Positions 35,359 to 44,534 of a stretch of DNA of 64,000 nucleotides are shown in pieces. The DNA is from Kamptonema formosum PCC 10802 (GTDB lineage Bacteria; Cyanobacteriota; Cyanobacteriia; Cyanobacteriales; Oscillatoriaceae). The DNA lies in NCBI RefSeq assembly GCF_000332335.1, contig NZ_KB235948.1:2142104-2206103 (forward strand), given 5' to 3'. Positions within the stretch are counted from its first letter, which is position 1; the number at the start of each line of letters is the position of its first letter. The position numbers and the translations under genes were made by a program. A model generated the notes under the pieces. It saw only the letters and a list, made by a program, of their open reading frames with translations, ran no database searches and was not told where the DNA came from.

Positions 35359-36591
35359 TTAAGCCGCATCAGCCACTACGGACTCTTTGCTGAGCAACTC
35401 CACAGCGGCTTGATACTGCCGGTCAGCCTCCGTCGCCACCTGGCTGCGCCCCACCGGCTCCAAGGGCACCACCCGGTCTGGGACAATGCCTAACTTGTGG
35501 ATGTCTCGGTGGTTTGGCGTCTCGTATTTAGCCACCGTTACCGCCAGCCCAGAGCCATCGGACAGGTCAAACAGGGACTGAATCAAGCCCTTGCCAAAGG
35601 TTTTTTCCCCCACCAGCAGCGCCCGCCCGTTATCTTGCAGGGCACCGGCGAGAATTTCACTGGCGCTGGCGGTTCCCTGATTGACCAAAACCGCCAGAGG
35701 GGCGTCAGTCAGCGCTTCGCCAAAGGCTTCAAAGCTGCCCAAAACCCTTTTCCGGTTGACGGTGTGAACGATTGTGCCAGTATCGATCCAGAGGCGGGCG
35801 ATTTCAATGCCGGCTTGCAACAAACCGCCCGGATTGTTCCGCAGGTCGAGAATGTAGGCTTTCGCCCCCTCTCCCTGCAGACGGGAGATAGCGTGAGCCA
35901 CTTCAGCGGTGGCGTTGGCATTGAACTGGCTGAGGCGAATGTAGCCAATCGGCGTGCCGCTTGAGGAAGTCTGCAGCTCGGCGTACACTGGATTGAGGGC
36001 AATCCGGTCCCGCTGCAGCTGAAATTTTAGCGGCTCGGCGCTCCCCTCTCGCCTCACCGTCAGGGTGACGCGACTGCCCGACGGACCCCGCATCCGTGCG
36101 GCAGCGGCGTCCAGAGAGAGGTTTTCTGTAGAAATGTCATCTATCTTGAGGATGATATCGCGCGGTTGCAGGCCCGCTCGGGCTGCCGGTGAGCCGTCAA
36201 TCGGAGCCACCACTTGTATATAGTCGGTTTCCTCATCGAGGGCAATTTGCAGCCCGACGCCGGTCAGCTCCCCTGAGGTATTTAGCTGTAAACTGTTGTA
36301 CTGGTCAGGTTTTAACAGTCGCGTGAAGGGATCGTCCAAGGTGGCTAGCATCTGGCCGATCGCCTCGTAAGTCGCCTCTCGATTTTTCAGCGGCTGCTTG
36401 ACCAGCTTCTGGCGCACCTGCCACCAGTCCTGATGGTTGAACGTGTCGTCCACATAAGCGCGATTGACAATCCGCCACGCCTCCGACAGCAGTTGCTGTT
36501 CCTCTGTCAGGGCGCTTGCCGGTCTTGCCGGCCATCCCAAGCTTATCAGCAGTACCAGTAAAAGTCCGACCCAGAAAACTCGTTTGCGCAT
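35359..36591 (-). CDS. ctpA: Carboxyl-terminal processing protease
   Basis: This 410-residue S41 protease is exported to the thylakoid lumen, where CtpA trims the C-terminus of photosystem II D1. It has a signal peptide (MRKRVFWVGLLLVLLISLGW), then an N-terminal helical part, a PDZ domain (GVGLQIALDEE to PRDIILKIDDIS), and the S41 core with the Ser-Lys dyad in NQGTASASEILAGALQDN and GEKTFGKGLIQ. Family members also include CtpB/CtpC paralogues, so the D1 role is likely but not proven. It is divergent from petB-petD, an arrangement seen in other cyanobacteria. Confidence 0.9.
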   Translation of the reverse strand: MRKRVFWVGLLLVLLISLGWPARPASALTEEQQLLSEAWRIVNRAYVDDTFNHQDWWQVRQKLVKQPLKNREATYEAIGQMLATLDDPFTRLLKPDQYNSLQLNTSGELTGVGLQIALDEETDYIQVVAPIDGSPAARAGLQPRDIILKIDDISTENLSLDAAAARMRGPSGSRVTLTVRREGSAEPLKFQLQRDRIALNPVYAELQTSSSGTPIGYIRLSQFNANATAEVAHAISRLQGEGAKAYILDLRNNPGGLLQAGIEIARLWIDTGTIVHTVNRKRVLGSFEAFGEALTDAPLAVLVNQGTASASEILAGALQDNGRALLVGEKTFGKGLIQSLFDLSDGSGLAVTVAKYETPNHRDIHKLGIVPDRVVPLEPVGRSQVATEADRQYQAAVELLSKESVVADAA

Positions 36592-36838
36592 GAGACAAAT
36601 ATGATATGTGTGACGAGAAGCCACCGTCAAAGCCGCCGGTGGCCAAACCGCAATTGGGTGGCGGGCGTTACAATCCTTACCCCGCCAGGGTTCCAGGTGC
36701 GTTAAGCGCTGGGCAGTCAGTAACCTTCCTCAATCCCCCTATCGTTTTCGAGCAGTTGTGGCTTGGCTTTATGAAAACCTGTTTAGACTATGTTACATTC
36801 TTGATGAACAGCAATACATTTCTGGGAACGCTTGCTCT

Positions 36839-37486
36839 ATGGCCAATGTCTACGACTGGTTTCAGGAGCGCTTAGAGATTCAGGCGCTTGCTGATGACGT
36901 ATCTAGCAAGTACGTCCCCCCCCACGTCAACATCTTCTACTGCCTGGGCGGGATCACCCTCACTTGCTTTTTGATCCAGTTCGCCACTGGATTCGCCATG
37001 ACCTTCTACTACAAGCCGACGGTGACGGAAGCCTTTACGTCAGTGCAGTACCTGATGACGGAGGTCAACTTCGGCTGGCTGATTCGCTCCATCCACCGCT
37101 GGTCTGCCAGCATGATGGTGCTGATGATGATCCTGCACGTTTTCCGGGTTTACCTCACCGGCGGTTTCAAAAAGCCCCGCGAGCTGACCTGGGTGACCGG
37201 CGTGATTTTGGCCGTGATTACCGTTTCCTTCGGCGTCACCGGCTACTCCCTGCCCTGGGACCAAGTGGGTTACTGGGCCGTGAAGATTGTTTCCGGTGTC
37301 CCTGAAGCCATTCCCGTGGTCGGTTCGCTGATTGTAGAACTCCTCCGTGGCGGTGCCAGCGTTGGGCAAGGCACTCTCACCCGCTACTACAGCCTGCACA
37401 CTTTCGTGCTGCCTTGGCTGATTGCAGTGTTCATGCTGCTGCACTTCTTGATGATCCGCAAGCAAGGGATTTCCGGTCCCCTGTAA
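36839..37486 (+). CDS. petB: Cytochrome b6
   Basis: This 215-residue thylakoid protein carries two b haems and a covalent c-type haem in the cytochrome b6f complex. It begins [20 protein letters not shown], with four membrane helices. The haem histidine pairs are in [22 protein letters not shown] and [22 protein letters not shown], and the c-haem cysteine is in [13 protein letters not shown]. Length is exactly that of the family from ATG 36839; the frame is open upstream to another ATG at 36758, but that part is not conserved. petD follows after 87 bp containing a hairpin. Confidence 0.98.
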   Translation: MANVYDWFQERLEIQALADDVSSKYVPPHVNIFYCLGGITLTCFLIQFATGFAMTFYYKPTVTEAFTSVQYLMTEVNFGWLIRSIHRWSASMMVLMMILHVFRVYLTGGFKKPRELTWVTGVILAVITVSFGVTGYSLPWDQVGYWAVKIVSGVPEAIPVVGSLIVELLRGGASVGQGTLTRYYSLHTFVLPWLIAVFMLLHFLMIRKQGISGPL

Positions 37487-37497
37487 ATTGCTAAGCA

Positions 37498-37531
37498 GTG
37501 AGCTGCTAGTGTTGAGCCGCTAACAGCTCAC
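37498..37531 (+). other. Intercistronic hairpin between petB and petD
   Basis: GTGAGCTG and CAGCTCAC form an 8-bp stem around 18 bases. There is no T run, so it more likely stabilises or marks processing of the dicistronic message than terminates it. Confidence 0.5.
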
Positions 37532-37573
37532 GGCCACTAATAAGCAAAACCTTTTAGGAGAACACGCAGAACT

Positions 37574-38056
37574 ATGGCAACTCTGAAAAAGCCAGATTTG
37601 AGCGATCCCAAGCTGCGCGCCAAACTGGCAATGGGAATGGGCCACAACTATTACGGCGAACCGGCATGGCCCAATGACCTGCTCTATGTTTTCCCTGTGG
37701 TAATTTTGGGCACCATCGCCCTCTGTGTCGGTCTGGCGGTCCTCGATCCCGCAATGGTGGGCGAGCCGGCGGACCCCTTCGCCACTCCTCTGGAAATTCT
37801 GCCCGAGTGGTATTTGTGGCCAGTTTTCCAAATCCTGCGCATTCTCCCCAACAAACTGTTGGGGATCGCCTCTATGGCTGCGATTCCCCTGGGACTGATG
37901 CTCGTTCCCTTCATTGAGAACGTCAACAAGTTCCAAAACCCCTTCCGCCGTCCGGTGGCCACCGCTGTCTTCCTGTTTGGCACCCTGGTGACCCTCTGGC
38001 TGGGGATCGGCGCTATTTTCCCGATTGACAAATCCCTCACCTTAGGTCTGTTCTAA
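37574..38056 (+). CDS. petD: Cytochrome b6f complex subunit IV
   Basis: This 160-residue partner of cytochrome b6 forms the quinol-oxidation site. It begins [20 protein letters not shown], with three membrane helices, and carries the Qo-site PEWY motif in [16 protein letters not shown]. Length and sequence are standard. AGGAG at 37556-37560 lies 13 bases upstream, which is rather far. It is the second gene of the petBD operon. Confidence 0.98.
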   Translation: MATLKKPDLSDPKLRAKLAMGMGHNYYGEPAWPNDLLYVFPVVILGTIALCVGLAVLDPAMVGEPADPFATPLEILPEWYLWPVFQILRILPNKLLGIASMAAIPLGLMLVPFIENVNKFQNPFRRPVATAVFLFGTLVTLWLGIGAIFPIDKSLTLGLF

Positions 38057-38079
38057 AAGACTGAAACGGGTTAAAATTT

Positions 38080-38139
38080 GACGCCTGTCAGGTTTCATAG
38101 AAGTGCGGGTGCGCTTCTGTTGAAACCCGAACAGGCGTC
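38080..38139 (+). terminator. Long hairpin after petD
   Basis: GACGCCTGT pairs with ACAGGCGTC at the base, with GGTTTCA/TGAAACC and AGAAG/CTTCT continuing the stem. There is no immediate T run, but a TTTTTTCTTT tract follows at about 38159. Confidence 0.6.
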
Positions 38140-38449
38140 ACTCCTTAATAGCTGGCTGTTTTTTCTTTAAAATAAGTTTATAAAAATTAACTGCACTATT
38201 ACAGCGAATTCGCTATACTGAAAGTTGACCGACCCACTCCTGAAAATATATCTAGTGTATTCCGGCAGTTTTCCGCGAGGAACCTTTTCTATGTTCCTTT
38301 CGCTCCCCCTCTCCTCAAGAGGTGGCTAGCTGGGGTTAGGCGCTGAAAATTTTTTAGCCCCTAAACCCCTAGCCTACAGCCCCGAACCTCTCCGCCGGCG
38401 GCGCTGCTCAGCTAGCGTTTCTCAAGGAGCGTTCCTGCGCCACTAGCGG
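38140..38449. other. Intergenic region, nothing recognised
   Basis: The first part is AT-rich and might hold the promoter of the downstream ATPase gene. No RNA or gene is supported. Confidence 0.4.
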
Positions 38450-38950
38450 ATGGAAAAATTCCCAGACTGCTGCACTAGCTCGCCCGAATCAATTATTGGC
38501 CTGTGCACGGAAATGTTGCAGCAAGAACATCTGACGGTTCAGAGCGATTTGGCTGCCCTAAGCCAGGTGCAAAAATGGTTTGAGAGATTCTTTCTCAAAC
38601 ACACCTCACAGCTTTTATGGTCAGAAGAAAAACTCTACTGTCTCAACTTAGCGCTAGCAGAAGGATTTACCAACGCCGTCCGCCACGCTCATCAAGAATT
38701 GCCACCGGCAACCCCCATCGAAATTGATGTGGCGCTGTGGGACGACCGGCTGGAAATTCGGATTTGGGATAGGGGAAACCCCTTCAATCCTGATTCCATA
38801 AAAGAGCCAGATCCGGGAACCCTCCAGTCCGGCGGGTATGGCTGGTTCTTGCTGCGGCGTTTGGCAGACCGAGTGGTTTACGAACGGTGTGAGAATGGCG
38901 GGAACTGCCTGGTGATTTTAAGTAAAATTTGCAATAACAGACAGCCTTGA
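38450..38950 (+). CDS. Anti-sigma-type ATPase (RsbW-like HATPase)
   Basis: The 166-residue cytosolic protein has the GHKL fold of anti-sigma factor kinases. The N box is LNLALAEGFTNAVRHAH, the G1 box IRIWDRGNPF and the G2 box SGGYGWFLLRRLADRVVY. In the SpoIIAB/RsbW family such proteins bind and phosphorylate anti-anti-sigma partners. No STAS or sigma-factor gene is adjacent. The stop codon overlaps the TTG start of the glycosyltransferase gene, so the two are translated together. Confidence 0.85.
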   Translation: MEKFPDCCTSSPESIIGLCTEMLQQEHLTVQSDLAALSQVQKWFERFFLKHTSQLLWSEEKLYCLNLALAEGFTNAVRHAHQELPPATPIEIDVALWDDRLEIRIWDRGNPFNPDSIKEPDPGTLQSGGYGWFLLRRLADRVVYERCENGGNCLVILSKICNNRQP

Positions 38951-40074
38951 AGCAGAAATTGAGCGCACCGGCAACCCCTGTCTTCGTTTTCTTAGAAATT
39001 TTTGCCCAAGAAGGCGGCATTCAATCTTATGTCAAGGATATTCTCAGGGCTTATCTGTCGGTGGGTTGCGGTCCTGCCGAGGTTTTCCTGCTGCGGGACA
39101 GTCCGGGATGCCCAAATCCCTTTAACACCGGCCTGCTAAAGTTTTACTACCTGAAAACCCTGCCCCCCTGGCTGGGACGCCTGCGGCTGGGAGCCGCCCT
39201 GCTCGGCTGTCTGCTGCGCCGGCGTCCGCAACGGGTTTTCTGCGGTCACGTCAAACTGGCACCGCTGGTACAGCTGCTGTGCCAGCCCTTAGCAATTCCT
39301 TACACGGTCCTCACTTACGGCAAAGAAGTGTGGGAGCCGCTAGCGCCTCCATACCAAAGGGCGCTAAAACTTGCAGACAGCATTTGGGCGATCAGTCGCT
39401 ACAGCCGAGATATAGCCTGCTCTGCCAATAACCTAGACCGGCAAAAGTTCCAGATGTTACCCTGCGCGGTGAGTGGCGACATCTTCACCCCGGGCGAGAA
39501 AGACCCAACGTTGGTCGAGCGCTACAGTTTGGCCGGCTCCAAAGTGCTGATGACCGTAGCCCGCCTGTGGTCAGGAGATATCTATAAAGGTGTGGATGTG
39601 ACGATTCGGGCGCTGCCACACATAGCACAAAAAATCCCAACTGTCAAGTATTTAGTGATTGGGCGGGGAGACGACCGGCCCAGGCTGGAGCGACTGGCCC
39701 AAGACTTAGGGGTAGGGGATCGGGTGGTATTTGCCGGCTTCGTGGGGGCAGAAGAGCTGCCGGCGCACTACCGGGTGGCGGACGCTTACGCCATGCCGTC
39801 CCAGGAAGGGTTTGGCATCGTCTATCTAGAGGCGATGGCAAGCGGGGTGCCGGTGCTCGCCGGGGACGCCGATGGCTCAGCAGACCCCTTGCAGGATGGC
39901 CGGCTGGGGTGGCGAGCGCCGCACCGCGACCCGGAAGCGGTAGCGGCGGCGTGTGTGGAAATGCTGGAGGGGAAAGACCGCCGGTGTTCGGGGGAGTGGT
40001 TGCGACAGGAAACCCTGACCCGGTTCGGTACGGATGCCTTCACCGAGAGAGTCAAACAACTCATAAATTTGTGA
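38947..40074 (+). CDS. Family GT4 glycosyltransferase
   Basis: This 375-residue GT-B glycosyltransferase has an N-terminal acceptor domain (EIFAQEGGIQSYVKDIL) and a C-terminal donor domain with KVLMTVARLWSGDIYKGVDV, VIGRGDDRPRLERLAQDLG and the E-x7-E region SQEGFGIVYLEAMASGVPV. It probably adds a sugar to a lipid- or polysaccharide-linked acceptor at the cytosolic membrane face; donor and product are unknown. The start is TTG at 38947 within the TTGA overlap with the upstream gene. A coupled signalling ATPase is an odd partner for a glycosyltransferase. Confidence 0.85.
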   Translation: MKQKLSAPATPVFVFLEIFAQEGGIQSYVKDILRAYLSVGCGPAEVFLLRDSPGCPNPFNTGLLKFYYLKTLPPWLGRLRLGAALLGCLLRRRPQRVFCGHVKLAPLVQLLCQPLAIPYTVLTYGKEVWEPLAPPYQRALKLADSIWAISRYSRDIACSANNLDRQKFQMLPCAVSGDIFTPGEKDPTLVERYSLAGSKVLMTVARLWSGDIYKGVDVTIRALPHIAQKIPTVKYLVIGRGDDRPRLERLAQDLGVGDRVVFAGFVGAEELPAHYRVADAYAMPSQEGFGIVYLEAMASGVPVLAGDADGSADPLQDGRLGWRAPHRDPEAVAAACVEMLEGKDRRCSGEWLRQETLTRFGTDAFTERVKQLINL

Positions 40075-40117
40075 TTAGCATGGAATTATATCCAACCGCG
40101 AGCGCCAGGAGATTCCC

Positions 40118-40498
40118 GTGAACCAGAACAGCTGGAAAAGTTTTCAATTCAACTTCTCTGACGCCGGCAACTGGCTGACTGCCTTGCTTGTCATCTGGTT
40201 GCTGGGCTCTATTGGCTTGGGCTGGCTGGTCAAGTCGATTTTGATTTTAATGGGGCTGGCTCTGATTGCGCCGGCGCTGGCATTTTTTGGGGTGCGCTGG
40301 TGGTTGAGCCGCAACCTGATTGAAGACCAGTGTCCCGTCTGCAGCTACGAAATCGCCGCCTTGAACAAGACGCAACTGCAGTGCCCCAGCTGCGGCGAAC
40401 CGCTCCAGGTGGAACAGGGTCATTTGCAGCGCCTGACACCTCCCGGCACCATTGATGTCAAGGCGATTGAGGTGTCAGCGCCCCAACTAGAGGACTAG
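40118..40498 (+). CDS. Small membrane protein with C-terminal zinc ribbon
   Basis: This 126-residue protein has two adjacent hydrophobic helices (WLTALLVIWLLGSIGLGWLV and ILILMGLALIAPALAFFGVR) and a cytosolic zinc ribbon with CPVC and CPSC knuckles (residues about 66-90). I know similar proteins only as uncharacterised cyanobacterial ones. The start is GTG, supported by AGGAG at 40107-40111, six bases upstream. It lies 43 bp after the glycosyltransferase and may be cotranscribed with it. Confidence 0.75.
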   Translation: MNQNSWKSFQFNFSDAGNWLTALLVIWLLGSIGLGWLVKSILILMGLALIAPALAFFGVRWWLSRNLIEDQCPVCSYEIAALNKTQLQCPSCGEPLQVEQGHLQRLTPPGTIDVKAIEVSAPQLED

Positions 40499-40742
40499 CC
40501 AGCAGCTAAAATACTCTGGTGCTGATTGGTGAAATCCGCCGAGCGCTCGGGGGGCTGATTCCAGTCAAACAGTCCCGGTTCCCAAACGGGTCAAGTGACT
40601 GCGGCGAGGGGAGCCACACGCGAGGCTGTTTTTCTTCTATAGTAGAGTCGCTACGACCGTGCGACTTGCTGGCACGTGGGTGCTGGTTGAGCGTTTGTGG
40701 TTGGATCGGGTCGCATCCGCTATCTGCCTGGAATTTTACAGC

Positions 40743-41069
40743 ATGAACCCTGAAGAGCAGCGACGCCTAGAGCGTCAACTGGAAAACCTGGAAGCTGAAC
40801 TCAATCAGCAAACACCCCTGCAGCCCCATTTTGACAGAACTGAATCGATGCAGTCCCTGTACAGTCAATTTACCGTCTGGTATCGAGGACTCGCCCCAGC
40901 CGGCCAAGTGGCAGTCATTGTGGGCGGTGCACTGATCGGCCTGTCACTGGCAAGTACAGTAGTGAAGCTTATTTCCCTAGCTTTCAATCTGGCTGTCCTG
41001 GGAGCCCTCGTGTATGTAGCGTACAAATTCTTCCTAGCTCCCCAGGCCCCTAACAGTAACGACTCGTGA
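40743..41069 (+). CDS. Small hypothetical membrane protein
   Basis: The 108-residue protein has a charged N-terminal helix (MNPEEQRRLERQLENLEAEL), an amphipathic middle and two hydrophobic segments (PAGQVAVIVGGALIGLSLAS and LAFNLAVLGALVYVAYKFFL). No family is recognised. ATG 40743 starts the hydrophilic helix; upstream in-frame sequence does not look like protein. The RDD-pentapeptide gene begins 16 bases after its stop, so the two probably form an operon. Confidence 0.65.
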   Translation: MNPEEQRRLERQLENLEAELNQQTPLQPHFDRTESMQSLYSQFTVWYRGLAPAGQVAVIVGGALIGLSLASTVVKLISLAFNLAVLGALVYVAYKFFLAPQAPNSNDS

Positions 41070-41084
41070 CGGTGAAAGATACCG

Positions 41085-43259
41085 ATGACTAGCCCAACCG
41101 CGTCTAGAGGCTTTCGTCCCTTCAAACAGGTGTTTCAGGTTCACTCCCACCCCCTCTCACTTCTGGCCAGACGCTGCGGTGCCTGGGCAGCAGAAGTTTC
41201 TCTGATTGTAGCCAGTGCGCTGGTTCCTTACAGCATCGGTCTGTACACTCAATCCCACCTGTTTGGCAAACAAGTTACCCTCAACCCGCTGCTGGCGGTG
41301 GCGGAGGAGGCGTTCGCCAAAACCTTCTCCCTTCCCGTGCGGGCGCGTCCGCGACAGGTGGGGCCGCTGACCAATTTGTTTTGGTCTGGGGCGCTGGTGA
41401 TGCCGGTGCTGGCAGCCGGCTGGCAAATCTACCTGCTGGGAAAAACCGGCAGGACCCTTCCCAAGGCCCTGTTCGGGCTGCAAGTGGTGACAGCGACCGG
41501 CGCTGCTCCGGGTTTGAGACGAGCCTTGCTGCGCGAGGGAGTAGGGCGCACCGGACTTCCCCTGGGACTGGCGTACCTGGTGTGGCGCTACAGTGGGGCG
41601 GTGCCGGACTTGGGAATTCTCACTGGACTGGCCGGTTTGATACTGCTGGCAGACAGCTGTGCTGTGTGGTTTGATGCCAAGGGCCGAACCCTGCACGACC
41701 GCTTGGCGGGAACGTTTGCTGTCGATACCTTGGAAAGTATTCCCAAGTTCAAACGGTTTGACGCTCCCCGGCTAGGGCGCTCGACCGTGCGCGACAGTTT
41801 TAGCGCTTCGGATGAGGATGCGGAGATCGCCGCCCTAGTCCTGACCCCGGAAGACAGCCGGTGGCCGAAACCGGGACTTTTGTACTGGATTCGCCAAAAC
41901 CCGGGCCTGACGCTGGTAACAGTCACGGTGGCCGGGGTGAGTGCGGTGCTGGCCACCTTTGCCGGCACGCAAATTTACATTCAAAGTCAGGTGAACTGGC
42001 GTCAGGTGCAGCAGCTCGACAGTGAGAAGCTGCTGGCACTGGTGAGCAAGTTCGCCCCGGACGAGCGGCGGGGAGCGATTTTGGCCCTGGGCAGCATCGA
42101 ACACCCGGAAGCGGCGACTCAGCTGCTGGCGGACATGCTCAGCTTGGAAACTGAGCCAAAGCTGATGGATGCGATTGGGCAAGCTTTGCTGAGCACCGGC
42201 CCAAAGGCCCTGCCCTACTTGCAGCGGCTGAACCAGTCTCTGAAAAATGACCAGGACTCCCTGCGCTATGGGGGCTCCAAGGAAGAGCAAAACTTGATTG
42301 CCCAGCGACTGCGAACGACCCAGCGCACGATCGCCAAAATTCTCACTCTCTACAACGAGCAAATTGGCGGTGCCGATCTCAGCCGCCTAGACCTCGGCCA
42401 AACCGCCTCTGGCCCTGGCCAGTTCACGCTGGTGCTGGACTACGCGGACCTGTCAGGAATTCAGCTGAGAGGCTCTATCCTCAGCGGAGCCAGCTTTCGG
42501 GAGAGCCGCTTCTACCATCCTGGTGAGGACGGCCTTTTTGGCACGTTCGACGACCGGATTGCGGACCTGAGCGGCGCTGAGCTGAAACAGGCGAACTTCA
42601 ACGACGCCACACTTGCCCTGGCGCTGATGAATCGGGCTAACCTGATGCGAGCTGAGCTGAATAAGGCGAATTTGTTCCGCGCCCGCTTGAGTGGCGCGAA
42701 TCTCAGCAGCGCTCAGCTGCTGGGAGCGGATCTGCGCCAAGCTGCGCTCAGCGATGCCAGCTTGACGGGCGCTCAGTTAGGGGAGGCTAAGCTGGCAGGG
42801 GCTAACCTGCAGGGGGCTCGCCTCGGGCAGGTGACGGCGAAAGGGGCTTCCTTCCAAGCTGCGAATTTAAGCCAGTCGGAATGGCTTGGGGCGGACTTGT
42901 CGGGAGCGGATTTCAGTGGCAGCAACCTGCAAAATTCTGACCTGTCTTCGGCGCGACTCGCCGGTGCCAATCTCAGCGGTGCCGGGCTGGAGCGCGCCAG
43001 CTTGCGGAACGCGGATCTGGTGGGGGCGGATTTGCGGGGAGCTCATTTGGCAGGGGCAGATTTTCAGGGCGCGACCTTTGTGGAGGTCAAGCCGGCTAAA
43101 TCGGATCAATTTATTCAACTGCCGCCCGCCGCGCCTTCTACCGGCCTGAAGGGGGTTGACTTTTCATTCGCCAAAAATTTAAACGCCCAGCAAATTTCCT
43201 ATATCTGCGCTCAGGGTGGGCTTCATCCCAAATGTCCCGCGCCCAATCCCTCTCCCTGA
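41085..43259 (+). CDS. RDD-domain membrane protein with C-terminal pentapeptide repeats
   Basis: Residues about 20-225 are an RDD domain (Arg in RRCGAWAAEVS, membrane helices, Asp in ADSCAVWFDAKGRTLHDRLAG). Another hydrophobic helix follows near 275 (GLTLVTVTVAGVSAVLATFA). A HEAT-like helical segment comes next (FAPDERRGAILALGSIEHPE, AATQLLADMLSLE). The last 290 residues are pentapeptide repeats of A(D/N)LXX type, interrupted near GEDGLFGTFDDR by a calcium-loop-like insertion. Total length is 724. RDD proteins are proposed transporters; pentapeptide helices mediate protein contacts. The function of the fusion is unknown. A strong terminator follows. Confidence 0.82.
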   Translation: MTSPTASRGFRPFKQVFQVHSHPLSLLARRCGAWAAEVSLIVASALVPYSIGLYTQSHLFGKQVTLNPLLAVAEEAFAKTFSLPVRARPRQVGPLTNLFWSGALVMPVLAAGWQIYLLGKTGRTLPKALFGLQVVTATGAAPGLRRALLREGVGRTGLPLGLAYLVWRYSGAVPDLGILTGLAGLILLADSCAVWFDAKGRTLHDRLAGTFAVDTLESIPKFKRFDAPRLGRSTVRDSFSASDEDAEIAALVLTPEDSRWPKPGLLYWIRQNPGLTLVTVTVAGVSAVLATFAGTQIYIQSQVNWRQVQQLDSEKLLALVSKFAPDERRGAILALGSIEHPEAATQLLADMLSLETEPKLMDAIGQALLSTGPKALPYLQRLNQSLKNDQDSLRYGGSKEEQNLIAQRLRTTQRTIAKILTLYNEQIGGADLSRLDLGQTASGPGQFTLVLDYADLSGIQLRGSILSGASFRESRFYHPGEDGLFGTFDDRIADLSGAELKQANFNDATLALALMNRANLMRAELNKANLFRARLSGANLSSAQLLGADLRQAALSDASLTGAQLGEAKLAGANLQGARLGQVTAKGASFQAANLSQSEWLGADLSGADFSGSNLQNSDLSSARLAGANLSGAGLERASLRNADLVGADLRGAHLAGADFQGATFVEVKPAKSDQFIQLPPAAPSTGLKGVDFSFAKNLNAQQISYICAQGGLHPKCPAPNPSP

Positions 43260-43929
43260 TTGATGACGAGAGCCAAAATTAAGTGCCGGTTGCCAGCTGC
43301 AGGGTGCGTTAATAACGCACCCTGCTGGTTTTTTGGCACTGCCGGTGAAATTATAGCAGTATGCACTTAGGTTAGTACATGGGCATTGGGCATCATCGCA
43401 TTGGGCATTGGGCATCACGCAAAAGCTGTGAGTCTTTCCCATGCGCATGAGCCCGATGCGCATGAGCCCCTTAAGCCATGTCATTAATGTCTTAACCAAT
43501 ATGACTGCTGCTATAGCAGTATGCACTTAGGTTAGGACATTAGACCTTCGGGGGGGCGGGACGCCTGCCCTACGTCTATATAGCAGCAGGCATTTAGGGA
43601 ACCTACATTCCGGCCTCCCTTGCTCCAGAGCTCCCGAAGGTTCTATTGTTCTAACCAATATGACTGCTGCTATAAAAGGACAGGCGAGACGCCCCGACTG
43701 CGGCCCCAAGCACCGGCAGAAGGGTTCCGCCTGAGGTATTATTTAGAAAGTTATTAAACGTAAATAATAGGATAGACGTTTGTGTGAATAAGGTGTAGCC
43801 TTTAGCTCACACTGAGTGATAGCTGCTGCTTGGTGGGAATTCGGCAGGCGAGCTGACGATCGCGATTAAGATAAGATAAACCAGCAAAAGAGAGTTTTGC
43901 GCAACACCTGCAGCGTGAGGAGTAGGGAA
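43260..43929. repeat. Terminator followed by tandem MITE-like elements
   Basis: After the terminator (43299-43334) come two adjacent elements with matching ends TATAGCAGTATGCACTTAGG and CCAATATGACTGCTGCTATA. The copy at 43352-43515 is filled with GGGCATTGG tracts and GCGCATGAGCC repeats. The copy at 43512-43674 is the same type (minus orientation) as the one inserted in the Uma2 gene at 55.2 kb. The rest (43690-43929) is the upstream region of the outer-membrane-like gene. Confidence 0.75.
43299..43334 (+). terminator. Rho-independent terminator after the RDD-pentapeptide gene
   Basis: GCAGGGTGCGTT pairs perfectly with AACGCACCCTGC around AAT, followed by TGGTTTTTT. Confidence 0.9.
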
Positions 43930-44436
43930 ATGGAACGTCTCAAGAGTTTTTTGCCGGCAGTGGGGCTAGTCGCACTGGGCACCGCCTGTCTGGCATCCGC
44001 CGCCCCACCAGCATGCGCTCAAGCTGCTTATGGGAGCTATGTGGGGGTTGGGGGGGGGTTTGGTGTCATTAGCAGGGACGGCGAGCGCCAAAGTTCCGCT
44101 CTGATTGCTATCCGCTACAAGGTGCTGGAAGTTCCGATTTCCCTGCGCGCTCAAGCTTTCCTGATGGGGGAGGGGGTGGCACTGGTGCCGACGGTTTCTT
44201 ATGATATTCCCCTCAACTGGCAGACGGATACTTATGTGGGGGCGGGAGTTTCTTTTGCCGGCGGGGAGACGCCGGTGGGGAACAAAACCGGCTTTGCCAT
44301 TCAACCGGGGATTGATTACTCGCTCCCCAACAGCCGGTTAGTTGTGTTTGGGAATGCTATCATTGCTTTCGACGCCTACCGCGAACAGGGAGGAACCGCG
44401 TTTTCCCTGCAAGGGGGTGTGGGTTTGAGGTTTTAG
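43930..44436 (+). CDS. Exported outer-membrane-like beta-barrel protein
   Basis: The 168-residue protein starts with a signal peptide (MERLKSFLPAVGLVALGTAC, with cleavage likely after CAQA). The mature part consists of alternating beta strands rich in glycine and aromatics (SYVGVGGGFGVISR, TDTYVGAGVSFAGGETP, FSLQGGVGLRF). It ends in phenylalanine, as expected of a small outer-membrane barrel. I know no characterised homologue. ATG 43930 is supported by AGGAG at 43917-43921; the in-frame codons upstream would spoil the signal peptide. It is followed by a palindromic repeat. Confidence 0.75.
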   Translation: MERLKSFLPAVGLVALGTACLASAAPPACAQAAYGSYVGVGGGFGVISRDGERQSSALIAIRYKVLEVPISLRAQAFLMGEGVALVPTVSYDIPLNWQTDTYVGAGVSFAGGETPVGNKTGFAIQPGIDYSLPNSRLVVFGNAIIAFDAYREQGGTAFSLQGGVGLRF

Positions 44437-44470
44437 AAGAAACCGGGTTTCTTGAAGGAACCCGGTTTCC
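44437..44470. repeat. AAACCGGGTTTCTT palindromic repeat
   Basis: GAAACCGGGTTTCTTGAAGG then AACCCGGTTTC directly follows the outer-membrane-like gene and may end its transcript. Confidence 0.75.
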
Positions 44471-44534
44471 GCACACTCGCTCGATCAGTGATAACAAACT
44501 CAGTCGCAGGCAGTAAGCCGTTCCATGAGTGAAC

